Below are positions 1 through 5,462 of a DNA stretch of 5,462 nucleotides, in pieces. Source of the stretch: Planctomycetaceae bacterium (GTDB taxonomy: Bacteria > Planctomycetota > Planctomycetia > Pirellulales > UBA1268); NCBI GenBank assembly GCA_947440895.1, contig CANETO010000164.1:1-5462 (forward strand). The letters are read 5' to 3'. A program made the translations under genes and the position numbers. The notes beneath the pieces were generated by a model. It was given only the letters and a program-made list of their open reading frames with translations. It was not told where the DNA came from and ran no database searches. The stretch's first letter is position 1. Each line of letters opens with the position of its first letter.

Positions 1-1
1 G

Positions 2-763
2 CCTGTCTTGGCCGCTGGCATGATCGGCAGCCGTCAGGGCTGGTTGGAAGTGCCGTATGTCGAGTGCCCTGCCAATCGAGAGGCGATCGCCGCCGGAATC
101 GTGGCCTGCGATGCTGCCTGTGGCACGCTGCACATCGTGCCTGGCCTTATGCAGGGGGGAAAGCTGCCAGACGTCATGCGGGGCGAGGAGACGCAGATCG
201 TCGGCGCCCTCTCCCTTGCACCGGAGCTCGCCACGGAATCGCTCTTCGTGCTCCCAGGCACGCACTGCAAGTGGGCCGACGTCCGTGATGGCCACGTGAT
301 CGGATTGAAGACCTATATCACCGGCGAACTATTCGCCACGCTTCGCGACCATTCGATCCTCGGCAGGCCAGCGAAAGAAGCTGTCATACCGCCCGTTGAG
401 GCAACCACTGCGGCGACTGACGCCGCCTTCCTCCGCGGGCTTGAGACCGCTCGCGAGAGCGGTGGCGAAGGCGTGGCCGGCAGACTGTTCACCACGAGAG
501 CTCTGTTTCTTGACGGTCAGCTGACGGCACCACAGACGCTCGACTATCTTTCCGGCCTGCTCCTCGGGGAGGAGATCCGAAGCGTGCTTGCCGGACTCAA
601 GGGCAGGCCCTGTCCGCCGCTGGTGCTGCTCGGCGATGCGGGACTCTGCGAACGGTACCGCGTTGCCCTGGCGGCATTCGGCATCGACCGTGTCGGGGTA
701 TTCGGTGAGACCGGTCCGGCTGGACTCTGGCAGATCGCCTCCGCCGCCAGACTCCTGGCGTAG
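2..763 (+). CDS. dgoK: 2-dehydro-3-deoxygalactonokinase (KDGal kinase), 5'-truncated by window edge
   Basis: This kinase phosphorylates 2-dehydro-3-deoxy-D-galactonate with ATP to give the 6-phosphate, the second step of cytosolic D-galactonate (DeLey-Doudoroff) catabolism; the product is then split by the DgoA aldolase. The frame is open from the left edge, so the true start and about 60-70 N-terminal residues, including the first ATP-binding segment, lie outside the window. The visible 253 residues carry family blocks that align by eye with E. coli DgoK: AGMIGSRQGW (5-14), VPGLM (46-50), MRGEETQIVGA (59-69), LPGTHCKW (84-91), TGELFATLRDHSILG (107-121), LSGLLLGEEI (about 184-193) and a C-terminal FGETGPAGLWQIA. 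The gene ends normally at TAG 761-763. No galactonate dehydratase, aldolase or transporter is visible downstream, so any dgo cluster would have to lie upstream. Family identity is secure; substrate specificity is inferred from homology. Confidence 0.92.
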   Translation, partial: PVLAAGMIGSRQGWLEVPYVECPANREAIAAGIVACDAACGTLHIVPGLMQGGKLPDVMRGEETQIVGALSLAPELATESLFVLPGTHCKWADVRDGHVIGLKTYITGELFATLRDHSILGRPAKEAVIPPVEATTAATDAAFLRGLETARESGGEGVAGRLFTTRALFLDGQLTAPQTLDYLSGLLLGEEIRSVLAGLKGRPCPPLVLLGDAGLCERYRVALAAFGIDRVGVFGETGPAGLWQIASAARLLA

Positions 764-999
764 CAGGCACGTTGATCGGTACTAACGACTGGGATTGCGT
801 GTGGGGTCATCCTTGTCGCCCGAGCACGGGTGATGCACACTGGACTGCCATGATGTCGAGCTCGGATCCGCCCCCGATTTCCTCTGGACTTGTCCCAGCC
901 ACGACGGGCGAGGTAGGGCACCGCACTGCGCCGGTCCGCTCCCTGGGGTATCCGCCCACCTCAGCAGGATCGTTGGCACGGCCGATGCTGCCAAAATCA
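764..999. other. Gap between dgoK and the membrane-protein pair
   Basis: This 236-base stretch is open in the frame of the following gene, so part of it could be an N-terminal extension from TTG 772 or ATG 850/985. The translation is low in recognisable structure and its third-position base use is less biased than in the gene proper. No rho-independent terminator follows dgoK: the only nearby hairpin is CCCG-AGCA-CGGG at about 819-830, with a 4-bp stem and no T-tract. No clear promoter is visible. It most likely holds the promoter and leader of the two-gene unit. Confidence 0.4.
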
Positions 1000-1986
1000 A
1001 TGATGCTCACCACCGATCGACTGACTGCCGTTGATCTCGAGGAGCAGATGGATCCCCTGGCCGTCGCGGAGTCGACAGCCGACAGCACCCGCTCGATCGC
1101 TCGGGTAGTGGGACAGTTCTTGGTGATTGGCATCGCGGCGGCCGCCATCTGGTGGCTCCTGCCCAGGGGGATCTCAGCCCGGCCACCGTTGGAACTGCCG
1201 GAGCCCCTGCAGGCCGAGGCGGTCACGATTCCCGCCGCCCAACACGACGCGGAGATGGCCGCCATGGATCTCCTGAAACAGGCCGCGCCCACCAAGGCGC
1301 TCGCTGCGTTCCGAGAGTGCGTCGACTCCACCGATCAGACGAGCGTCAACCTCTGGCGGTACTACCTGCAGACTCTGGTCGATCTTGATGAACGCGTTGA
1401 ACTCCGAGAGCGTGCCCGGCAGTTTCAGAGCCAACATCCCGACCGGCTCGAGGCTCCCCACTTTCAGGTCAACGCACTCTGCCGCGACGACATCGAGGCC
1501 CACCGGGAACGCACCGGAGCCTGGAACACCGTCTTGCACTCGGTCGGCGCCCCGCGCATCACTCCGGCCTACCTCGCTGAAATTGATCGCTGCCAGAACA
1601 CGATCAGCGACGCCCTCAACCTGCTTCAGCAACACGATGGCGACTGGTCGGCAGCCAGCCGTACCGCCTGGGCCGACCTGCTCCATTTGGATCGCGCCCG
1701 GCTTCACCACCATGCCTGGAAATGCGGCGGCCTGGCCTTCGCCGATCCGGAGCGGGAGCGGGCTCTGGAGGCACTCCGTCAGATGACCTCGACCACCAGT
1801 GCCGATGCCCTGAGCCTGCGGCTGGAAATCTACCGTGGTGTGCGTGAGGGCTGGCCCACGCGTCTCGGCTTTGGACCAACCAAGCAGCTCGTCAACGGCT
1901 TGGACTGGTCGAAAGACGACCTCGAGAAGGCGATCGACGCCGATCGTGCGTCGCTCGAACGTCTCCCCCCCACGGGCCGCCGATGA
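1000..1986 (+). CDS. Hypothetical single-pass membrane protein with helical, TPR-like soluble domain
   Basis: I do not recognise a named family. From the ATG at 1000 the protein has 328 residues. It begins with a short acidic N-terminal tail, then one strong hydrophobic segment (about 36-54, VGQFLVIGIAAAAIWWLLP), then a proline-rich stretch (about 60-78) and a long, charged, helix-rich soluble part. Residues about 83-146 (AEMAAMDLL... ALAAFREC... LWRYYLQTLVDL... ARQFQSQHPDRL) have the spacing of degenerate TPR-like helix pairs; this is a by-eye inference. There is also an HHHAWKCGG patch at about 236-244. The frame is open back to 772 and other starts are possible: TTG 772, ATG 850/853, 985, 1003 and 1048. 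I chose 1000 because codons before it are poorer in third-position G/C and look non-coding. ATG 1048 has an AGGAG at 1040-1044, but with only 3 bases of spacing. The stop overlaps the next start (ATGA, 1983-1986), which indicates co-transcription and translational coupling. Confidence 0.75.
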   Translation: MMLTTDRLTAVDLEEQMDPLAVAESTADSTRSIARVVGQFLVIGIAAAAIWWLLPRGISARPPLELPEPLQAEAVTIPAAQHDAEMAAMDLLKQAAPTKALAAFRECVDSTDQTSVNLWRYYLQTLVDLDERVELRERARQFQSQHPDRLEAPHFQVNALCRDDIEAHRERTGAWNTVLHSVGAPRITPAYLAEIDRCQNTISDALNLLQQHDGDWSAASRTAWADLLHLDRARLHHHAWKCGGLAFADPERERALEALRQMTSTTSADALSLRLEIYRGVREGWPTRLGFGPTKQLVNGLDWSKDDLEKAIDADRASLERLPPTGRR

Positions 1987-3215
1987 GCGACACCTCACTG
2001 CTGCCGACTGATCCTGCGGGAGCGGCCCCCGCCGTGCCTCCCCATTCCGTGTCGGCATCAGCCCTCACGACATGGTCCCGCGTGATCCCCGAGCTTCTCG
2101 GCGTGCCTGCCGGCGCCGGCTACCAGCCCTCGGCGCTCGCCCGGCACCTGCTCGTGATCGTGCTCTACGTGGCGGCTGCCCGGCTGATGATGGTCGATCC
2201 ATGGTTCACCAGCGACACCTTCACCTGGCGGCAGTCGAGCGTGATCACGCTGCTGGGGCTTCTTATGGTGTCGGCCATCGCCTTCGAATGGCATCTGCTT
2301 GGAGTGTCGAAGGGGCTCAACCTCGTCGGCCAGATCGTGCTGGCCTATCCCTTCACGCTGTTCGCCGCCAGATTGCTCGGACGGCCGTGGCATCAGGCCG
2401 ATACTGGCGGTGTGCTCGGTGCGCTCTTCGCGGCGGTGCGGGCGGCCGGTGGTCTGCTCGGTGTGAGCAGCTTCATTCCCTCTTGGATCGCCGACGCGCT
2501 CTCGAGCCCCGGCACCGGCATCGTGCTCTTGGCCCTCTGCGTGGTCACATCGGTCGGCGGCACGACGGCAACGCGGATGGGCCTGACGGCCGGCCTCTTC
2601 TTCATCCCACTGGCGGTCGCGTTCAGCCAGACGCCGGTGCCGAGTCTGCCGTTTCTCGCGGGGCTGGCCACGATGCTCTTCGGCATGGCGTTGCAGTACC
2701 GCGATGTCGACAAATACCACCGCGACAAGGAGATCCTCCGCCGGCTGCGTCACGTCACCGACGAACTGGAGCGACGCACGTGCCTGCGACTGGTGAGTCG
2801 AACGTGGGCCGATGGCCGCCTCGGCGAACAGACAGCAGAGGGGCTCGTGAGGCAGACGTATGAACACGTCCCCGGCGTCGACGCCGCTGCGGTCCGCGAG
2901 ATCACCCGAACGATCACGCACGATCTCGTCACCACCCACGGCCTTTTGCAGGTGCGTCATGACTCGGAGGGCATTTTTCTCGTACCGCCACCGGCCCTTG
3001 AATTCGAGGCCGACGTGCTCGAGCAGATCGCCAGGCTGCCGCGGATGGTGATCGTATTTCTGCTGGCCGCGTGCTGGGTCCTCCTGCCCTTCGATTTCGT
3101 ACCCGATGCGATCCCGCTGGTAGGTGCCGTGGACGACGTGATCGTGATGACCCTGGCCGGCTGGCCGCTGGCCCGGCTGCTCGAACAGCGAATCGACCGC
3201 CGCCGCTACCGTTAA
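1983..3215 (+). CDS. Polytopic membrane protein with C-terminal YkvA/DUF1232 domain
   Basis: The protein has 410 residues. After a soluble N-tail (1-50) come about seven hydrophobic segments: roughly 52-71, 86-105, 112-132, 143-165, 178-193, 200-215 and 222-238. A charged stretch (240-266, YRDVDKYHRDKEILRR...) leads into a soluble region (267-345). The C-terminus (about 347-400) is a DUF1232/YkvA-type module: a hydrophobic helix (355-368) followed by LLPFDFVPDAIPLVG (367-381) and then VDDVIVMTL, matching the family signature of a P-[IF]-D-x-[IV]-P-D core and a later D-D pair. The family's biochemical function is unknown. Most members are short, so the long multi-pass N-terminal part is unusual. 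Residues 271-310 (SRTWADGRLGEQ...) faintly recall a TerB-like helical domain; this is weak. The start is fixed by the ATGA overlap with the upstream gene; no Shine-Dalgarno sequence precedes it, which suggests reinitiation. Its TAA shares a TTAA palindrome with the convergent gene. Confidence 0.88.
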   Translation: MSDTSLLPTDPAGAAPAVPPHSVSASALTTWSRVIPELLGVPAGAGYQPSALARHLLVIVLYVAAARLMMVDPWFTSDTFTWRQSSVITLLGLLMVSAIAFEWHLLGVSKGLNLVGQIVLAYPFTLFAARLLGRPWHQADTGGVLGALFAAVRAAGGLLGVSSFIPSWIADALSSPGTGIVLLALCVVTSVGGTTATRMGLTAGLFFIPLAVAFSQTPVPSLPFLAGLATMLFGMALQYRDVDKYHRDKEILRRLRHVTDELERRTCLRLVSRTWADGRLGEQTAEGLVRQTYEHVPGVDAAAVREITRTITHDLVTTHGLLQVRHDSEGIFLVPPPALEFEADVLEQIARLPRMVIVFLLAACWVLLPFDFVPDAIPLVGAVDDVIVMTLAGWPLARLLEQRIDRRRYR

Positions 3216-4552
3216 CGTGGTGTCGATGAGTCCGCGAGGATGGCATCTAAGGCGAGCAGTCGGCCGACGCTGCGGAAAAACATCCGGCCACTGGCGACCG
3301 CCGGCGTGGCGCGGCACGGCTCGCCCAGCGGTGTTCGTCCGAGTATCTCGAAGGCGTCGCCATCGGCGATCACCACCACTTCGCCCTCCGCTGAGACGTT
3401 GATCACAGTTCCCCCTACTACGATCGGCGACGCTGAAAAAACGCCCCCCACGCGGCCACGCCAGAGCACCGCTCCGTCGGCGGCCTTGACGCAGGTCACC
3501 ACACCGCGATCACCCCAAAGATAGAGCCGTTCTCCGGAACAGATCGGTGTGGGCACGTAGGGGGCGACACTGCGGTCGAGCTGGTAGACGATCTCGGGCT
3601 CGACAGGAGGTCGGTCTGCAACGCCATCCGGCCGATCACCAGAAATCTCGGTGGGCAACTTCACCGCCACGAGGGTGTTGTCACCGCCCCCCTCGCCGCA
3701 CGTGCAGAGCACGTTCGATCCGGCCACCACCGGCGACGATACCGTCCGCTTTGGGAAACATTTCCGCTCCCAGAGCACCAGGCCCGTGGCCGGGTCAACG
3801 CCCGTCAGACCGTGCGCCATGCTCGCCAGCACGACGACCGCCCGACCGTCTTGCGTTGCCCCCGCTGGCTCGATCACCAGCGGCGTGGAGTAGGTCGTTT
3901 TCGCGGTCTCCCGCGGCAGCCGCCACAGCTCCCGGCCGGTCTTCGTATCGAGGGCCACGACGGCGCTCGGGCCGTCTGGTTGCACCGGGATGATCAGGCG
4001 ATCACGCCAGACCGTCGCGGAGGCACCGAAGCCGTGCTCACTTGGATAGGGACCGAGATCGACATGCCAGAGCAACTGGCCCTCGTGGGAAAACGCCTCG
4101 GCCCGCAGCTGTTCCTGCGTCGCCCAGAGCCAGTAGAGGCCCACCTCGTCGACGGCCACCGAGCCGGAAGCAGAACTATTCTGCACGTGATGGGGCTCGA
4201 TCGGACCAGAAATCTCCCGTTGCCAGAGCAACCGTCCGTCGCGTGCTGCATGGCAGGTCACAAACCGCTTGTGCGAAGTCTCGTCGGCGCTGGCTGTGTA
4301 GATCCGGTCTCGCCACACAACGGGCGAGGCGTGCCCTTGGCCGGGCAGGCTCGCCGTCCAGGCCCAGTCCTGCTCGGTCCACTGGTGCGGAAACCGCTGC
4401 GATCCTCCGGCACCGGCCCCCGCCTGCCCACGCCACCGCGGCCAATCGGCCGGGCCGGTCACCTCGGTGTCGGCCGCGGAAGCCACGGTCAACACCAGAG
4501 CCGACAGGGCAATACCCCAGTGCAGACAACGGCGGCAGAATGGCAGCGTCAT
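3212..4552 (-). CDS. Exported PQQ-like beta-propeller repeat protein (BamB-like fold)
   Basis: The protein has 446 residues. It starts with a Sec-type signal peptide: basic n-region (MTLPFCRRCLHW), hydrophobic core IALSALVLTV (14-23) and probable cleavage after ASA (24-26). The mature protein opens with ADWPRWRG (36-42), the usual entry of planctomycete PQQ-like repeat proteins. Propeller blades are visible as recurring pairs of a '[AS][ST]P[VIL]V' strand (75-80, 272-277, 374-379, 415-419, variants at 177-181 and 334-338) and a '[DT]G..LW' strand (105-110, 205-210, 256-261, 359-364, with EGQLLW at 157-162). This fits roughly six to eight blades. No heme c motif (CxxCH) is present, so quinoprotein dehydrogenase activity is not supported; a structural, scaffold or ligand-binding role is more likely. 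An in-frame upstream ATG at 4636 would bury the signal peptide, so 4552 is preferred. No Shine-Dalgarno sequence is evident. The gene is convergent with the DUF1232 gene and divergent from cheA. Confidence 0.9.
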   Translation of the reverse strand: MTLPFCRRCLHWGIALSALVLTVASAADTEVTGPADWPRWRGQAGAGAGGSQRFPHQWTEQDWAWTASLPGQGHASPVVWRDRIYTASADETSHKRFVTCHAARDGRLLWQREISGPIEPHHVQNSSASGSVAVDEVGLYWLWATQEQLRAEAFSHEGQLLWHVDLGPYPSEHGFGASATVWRDRLIIPVQPDGPSAVVALDTKTGRELWRLPRETAKTTYSTPLVIEPAGATQDGRAVVVLASMAHGLTGVDPATGLVLWERKCFPKRTVSSPVVAGSNVLCTCGEGGGDNTLVAVKLPTEISGDRPDGVADRPPVEPEIVYQLDRSVAPYVPTPICSGERLYLWGDRGVVTCVKAADGAVLWRGRVGGVFSASPIVVGGTVINVSAEGEVVVIADGDAFEILGRTPLGEPCRATPAVASGRMFFRSVGRLLALDAILADSSTPR

Positions 4553-4626
4553 GGGCCCGAGTATGGCATCTTGCCGTCTATCAAGGCTATTTCTGCCGAT
4601 TCCAAGCCCCTGGACACAATGCCCAA

Positions 4627-4719
4627 GGGATGGCAATCAACGCCGGATAGCCCGTCTGGGCCGTTTTTGGGGTGTATGCTTGAGGGGATGGTCGTCCAGA
4701 CGGCGACCGTTGCCATCCC
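4627..4719. repeat. 10-bp perfect inverted repeat in the divergent intergenic region
   Basis: GGGATGGCAA at 4627-4636 is the exact reverse complement of TTGCCATCCC at 4710-4719, with 73 bases between the arms. The match does not extend further in either direction. The wide spacing argues against an RNA hairpin terminator and would fit two binding sites for a DNA-binding protein, but chance occurrence is also plausible. Confidence 0.35.
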
Positions 4720-4751
4720 GCTGCCAGGCCCGGCATCGGATACGCCACCGC

Positions 4752-4756
4752 GAGGA
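4752..4756 (+). promoter_or_regulatory. Ribosome binding site of cheA
   Basis: GAGGA lies 9 bases before ATG 4766 and is the best-placed Shine-Dalgarno match in the window. It supports 4766 over the in-frame ATG at 4688 as the cheA start. The other full-length genes here lack an equivalent signal. Confidence 0.6.
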
Positions 4757-4765
4757 CGGTCGGGG

Positions 4766-5462
4766 ATGAGTGATAACCGCGAATTCATCGAGGAATTTCT
4801 CGTCGAATCGGGCGAGGGCCTCGATCAACTCGACCGCGACCTGATCGCGCTCGAGGAACGCCCCGACGATCCCCAGCGACTGGCGAGCATTTTTCGCGCT
4901 GTCCACACGATCAAGGGCAACAGCGGCTTCTTCGGCTTCTCCAAGCTCGGTGCCCTGACGCACAGTGGCGAGCACCTGCTCGGCAAGCTCCGGGATGGCA
5001 AGATCCGGCTCGACGATCGAGTCTCGGGCCCGCTCTACTCCATGATCGATGCGGTACGGTCAATTCTTCAGGCGATCGAGCAGACCGGTGTCGAGGGCGA
5101 GAACGATTTCCGGGAGCTCTCCCAGACCCTCACCGCGGTGGCGACTCAGGATGTCGGCAACCAGGATGTCGCCGAGTCGGAACCGGCGGCGGCCTCGGTC
5201 GTTTCAGATTCAGTCCCTGCGTCGGCCATGCCCCCCGCCCAGCAGCCGCAGCCGCTGCCCCCAACTGCTGTCGCCCCAACGGTCAGCGTCACGCCGTCGG
5301 TTGTGCCGACGCCCGTTCCACCACCCTCGGTGGCGACACCGCCCGCGACGCCCAAGCCGGCCGTGGCGTCGCCGAAGCCTGTTGCTTCGACACCATCATC
5401 CGAGACGTCCATCCGCGTCGATGTCGGCCTGCTCGCCTCAATTCTCGATCTCGTGGGCGAGC
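4766..5462 (+). CDS. cheA: Chemotaxis-type sensor histidine kinase CheA, N-terminal part, 3'-truncated by window edge
   Basis: CheA autophosphorylates a histidine in its P1/HPt domain and passes the phosphate to CheY/CheB-type response regulators in receptor-coupled cytoplasmic arrays. The visible 232 codons show a P1 domain (about 1-125) starting NREFIEEFLVESGEGLDQLD. Its phosphoacceptor motif is FRAVHTIKGNSGFFGF (43-58), with His47 as the likely phosphorylation site, followed by the conserved LTHSGEHLLGKLRDG (64-78). Residues 127-213 are a Pro/Ala/Thr/Val/Ser-rich linker. From 214, TSIRVDVGLLASILDLVGE is the first helix of the P3 dimerisation domain. P4 (ATPase) and P5 (CheW-like) domains would lie beyond the right edge. 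The linker leaves no obvious room for a folded P2 CheY-binding domain. ATG 4766 is favoured by GAGGA at 4752-4756 with 9-base spacing; the alternative in-frame ATG 4688 would add 26 non-conserved residues. Assignment to a motility versus a non-motility Che system is not possible from this window. Confidence 0.93.
   Translation, partial: MSDNREFIEEFLVESGEGLDQLDRDLIALEERPDDPQRLASIFRAVHTIKGNSGFFGFSKLGALTHSGEHLLGKLRDGKIRLDDRVSGPLYSMIDAVRSILQAIEQTGVEGENDFRELSQTLTAVATQDVGNQDVAESEPAAASVVSDSVPASAMPPAQQPQPLPPTAVAPTVSVTPSVVPTPVPPPSVATPPATPKPAVASPKPVASTPSSETSIRVDVGLLASILDLVGE

Larger units (their letters stand above)
4553..4765. promoter_or_regulatory. Divergent intergenic region between the beta-propeller gene and cheA
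   Basis: These 213 bases separate two divergently transcribed genes and must hold the promoter of each unless one is read from further away. Base composition is slightly less GC-rich than in the flanking genes. No strong -35/-10 pair is visible on either strand. The clearest structure is the 10-bp inverted repeat listed separately. A role as a shared control region is inferred from position only. Confidence 0.4.

Noticed and set aside
1174..2058. A 294-residue minus-strand open frame antisense to the single-pass membrane protein.
   Set aside because: It shows no recognisable motif and low-complexity shadow composition. The plus-strand frame has a membrane anchor and ATGA coupling to the next gene.
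2058..3317. A 419-residue open frame on the minus strand antisense to the DUF1232 gene, longer than the sense gene itself.
   Set aside because: Its translation is a His/Arg/Gly/Gln-rich mixture without any domain, typical of the antisense shadow of a GC-rich gene. The sense frame has clear membrane segments and the DUF1232 signature.
3547..3993. Plus-strand open frames inside the beta-propeller gene, such as 148 codons of Arg/Pro-rich sequence.
   Set aside because: Arg/Pro/Ser-rich translations are the usual opposite-strand shadow, and the minus-strand propeller repeats are clear.
4568..4605. A possible minus-strand promoter for the beta-propeller gene (TTGGAA, 17 bases, GATAGA).
   Set aside because: The -10 element matches only 3 of 6 consensus positions, and planctomycete promoters are poorly defined; it is not distinguishable from background.
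4650..4668. A terminator-like element: GCCC-GTCT-GGGC followed by CGTTTTT.
   Set aside because: The stem is only 4 bp, and no plus-strand gene ends upstream of it; it lies between two divergent genes.
4549..4788. A 79-codon minus-strand frame whose TGA overlaps the beta-propeller gene's ATG (ATGA), including a six-codon ATG...TGA at its end, which looked like a coupled leader ORF.
   Set aside because: It begins inside the cheA coding region, has no ribosome binding site and encodes no recognisable protein. The ATGA overlap alone is likely by chance.
5146..5412. A Gly/Thr/Ala-rich minus-strand open frame of 88 codons.
   Set aside because: It is the antisense image of the Pro/Ala/Thr-rich CheA linker, which alone explains its composition.

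Overview
The window is GC-rich, compact, bacterial-type chromosomal DNA with five protein-coding genes. I see no RNA genes, mobile elements or CRISPR arrays. The best guess for the source is a planctomycete (Planctomycetota). The main reason is the secreted PQQ-like beta-propeller protein, whose mature N-terminus (ADWPRWRG...) and 'G(H)ASPVVW' repeat style are typical of the large PQQ-repeat family in that phylum. Shine-Dalgarno signals are also weak or absent in front of most genes. This assignment is an inference; no rRNA or other marker gene is present.

Layout from left to right: (1) positions 2-763, plus strand, the C-terminal ~80 % of a 2-dehydro-3-deoxygalactonokinase (DgoK) cut by the left window edge. 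(2) About 240 bases with no convincing gene, possibly the leader of the next unit. (3) A tightly coupled plus-strand pair: a single-pass membrane protein with a helical, TPR-like soluble part (about 1000-1986), and a polytopic membrane protein ending in a YkvA/DUF1232 domain (1983-3215). The pair overlaps by ATGA. (4) A minus-strand gene for an exported PQQ-like beta-propeller protein (4552 down to 3212). It meets the DUF1232 gene tail to tail, with both stop codons lying in one TTAA palindrome. (5) A 213-base divergent intergenic region containing a 10-bp perfect inverted repeat. (6) The first 232 codons of a chemotaxis-type histidine kinase CheA (4766 to the right edge), comprising a P1/HPt domain, a Pro/Ala/Thr/Ser-rich linker and the start of the P3 dimerisation helix.

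The genes do not form one pathway. DgoK belongs to D-galactonate catabolism, CheA to chemotaxis-type signalling, and the propeller protein to the cell envelope. The only clear functional unit is the ATGA-coupled membrane pair of unknown function, which is the least described item here. I found no convincing evidence of a new defence, mobile or RNA-based system.
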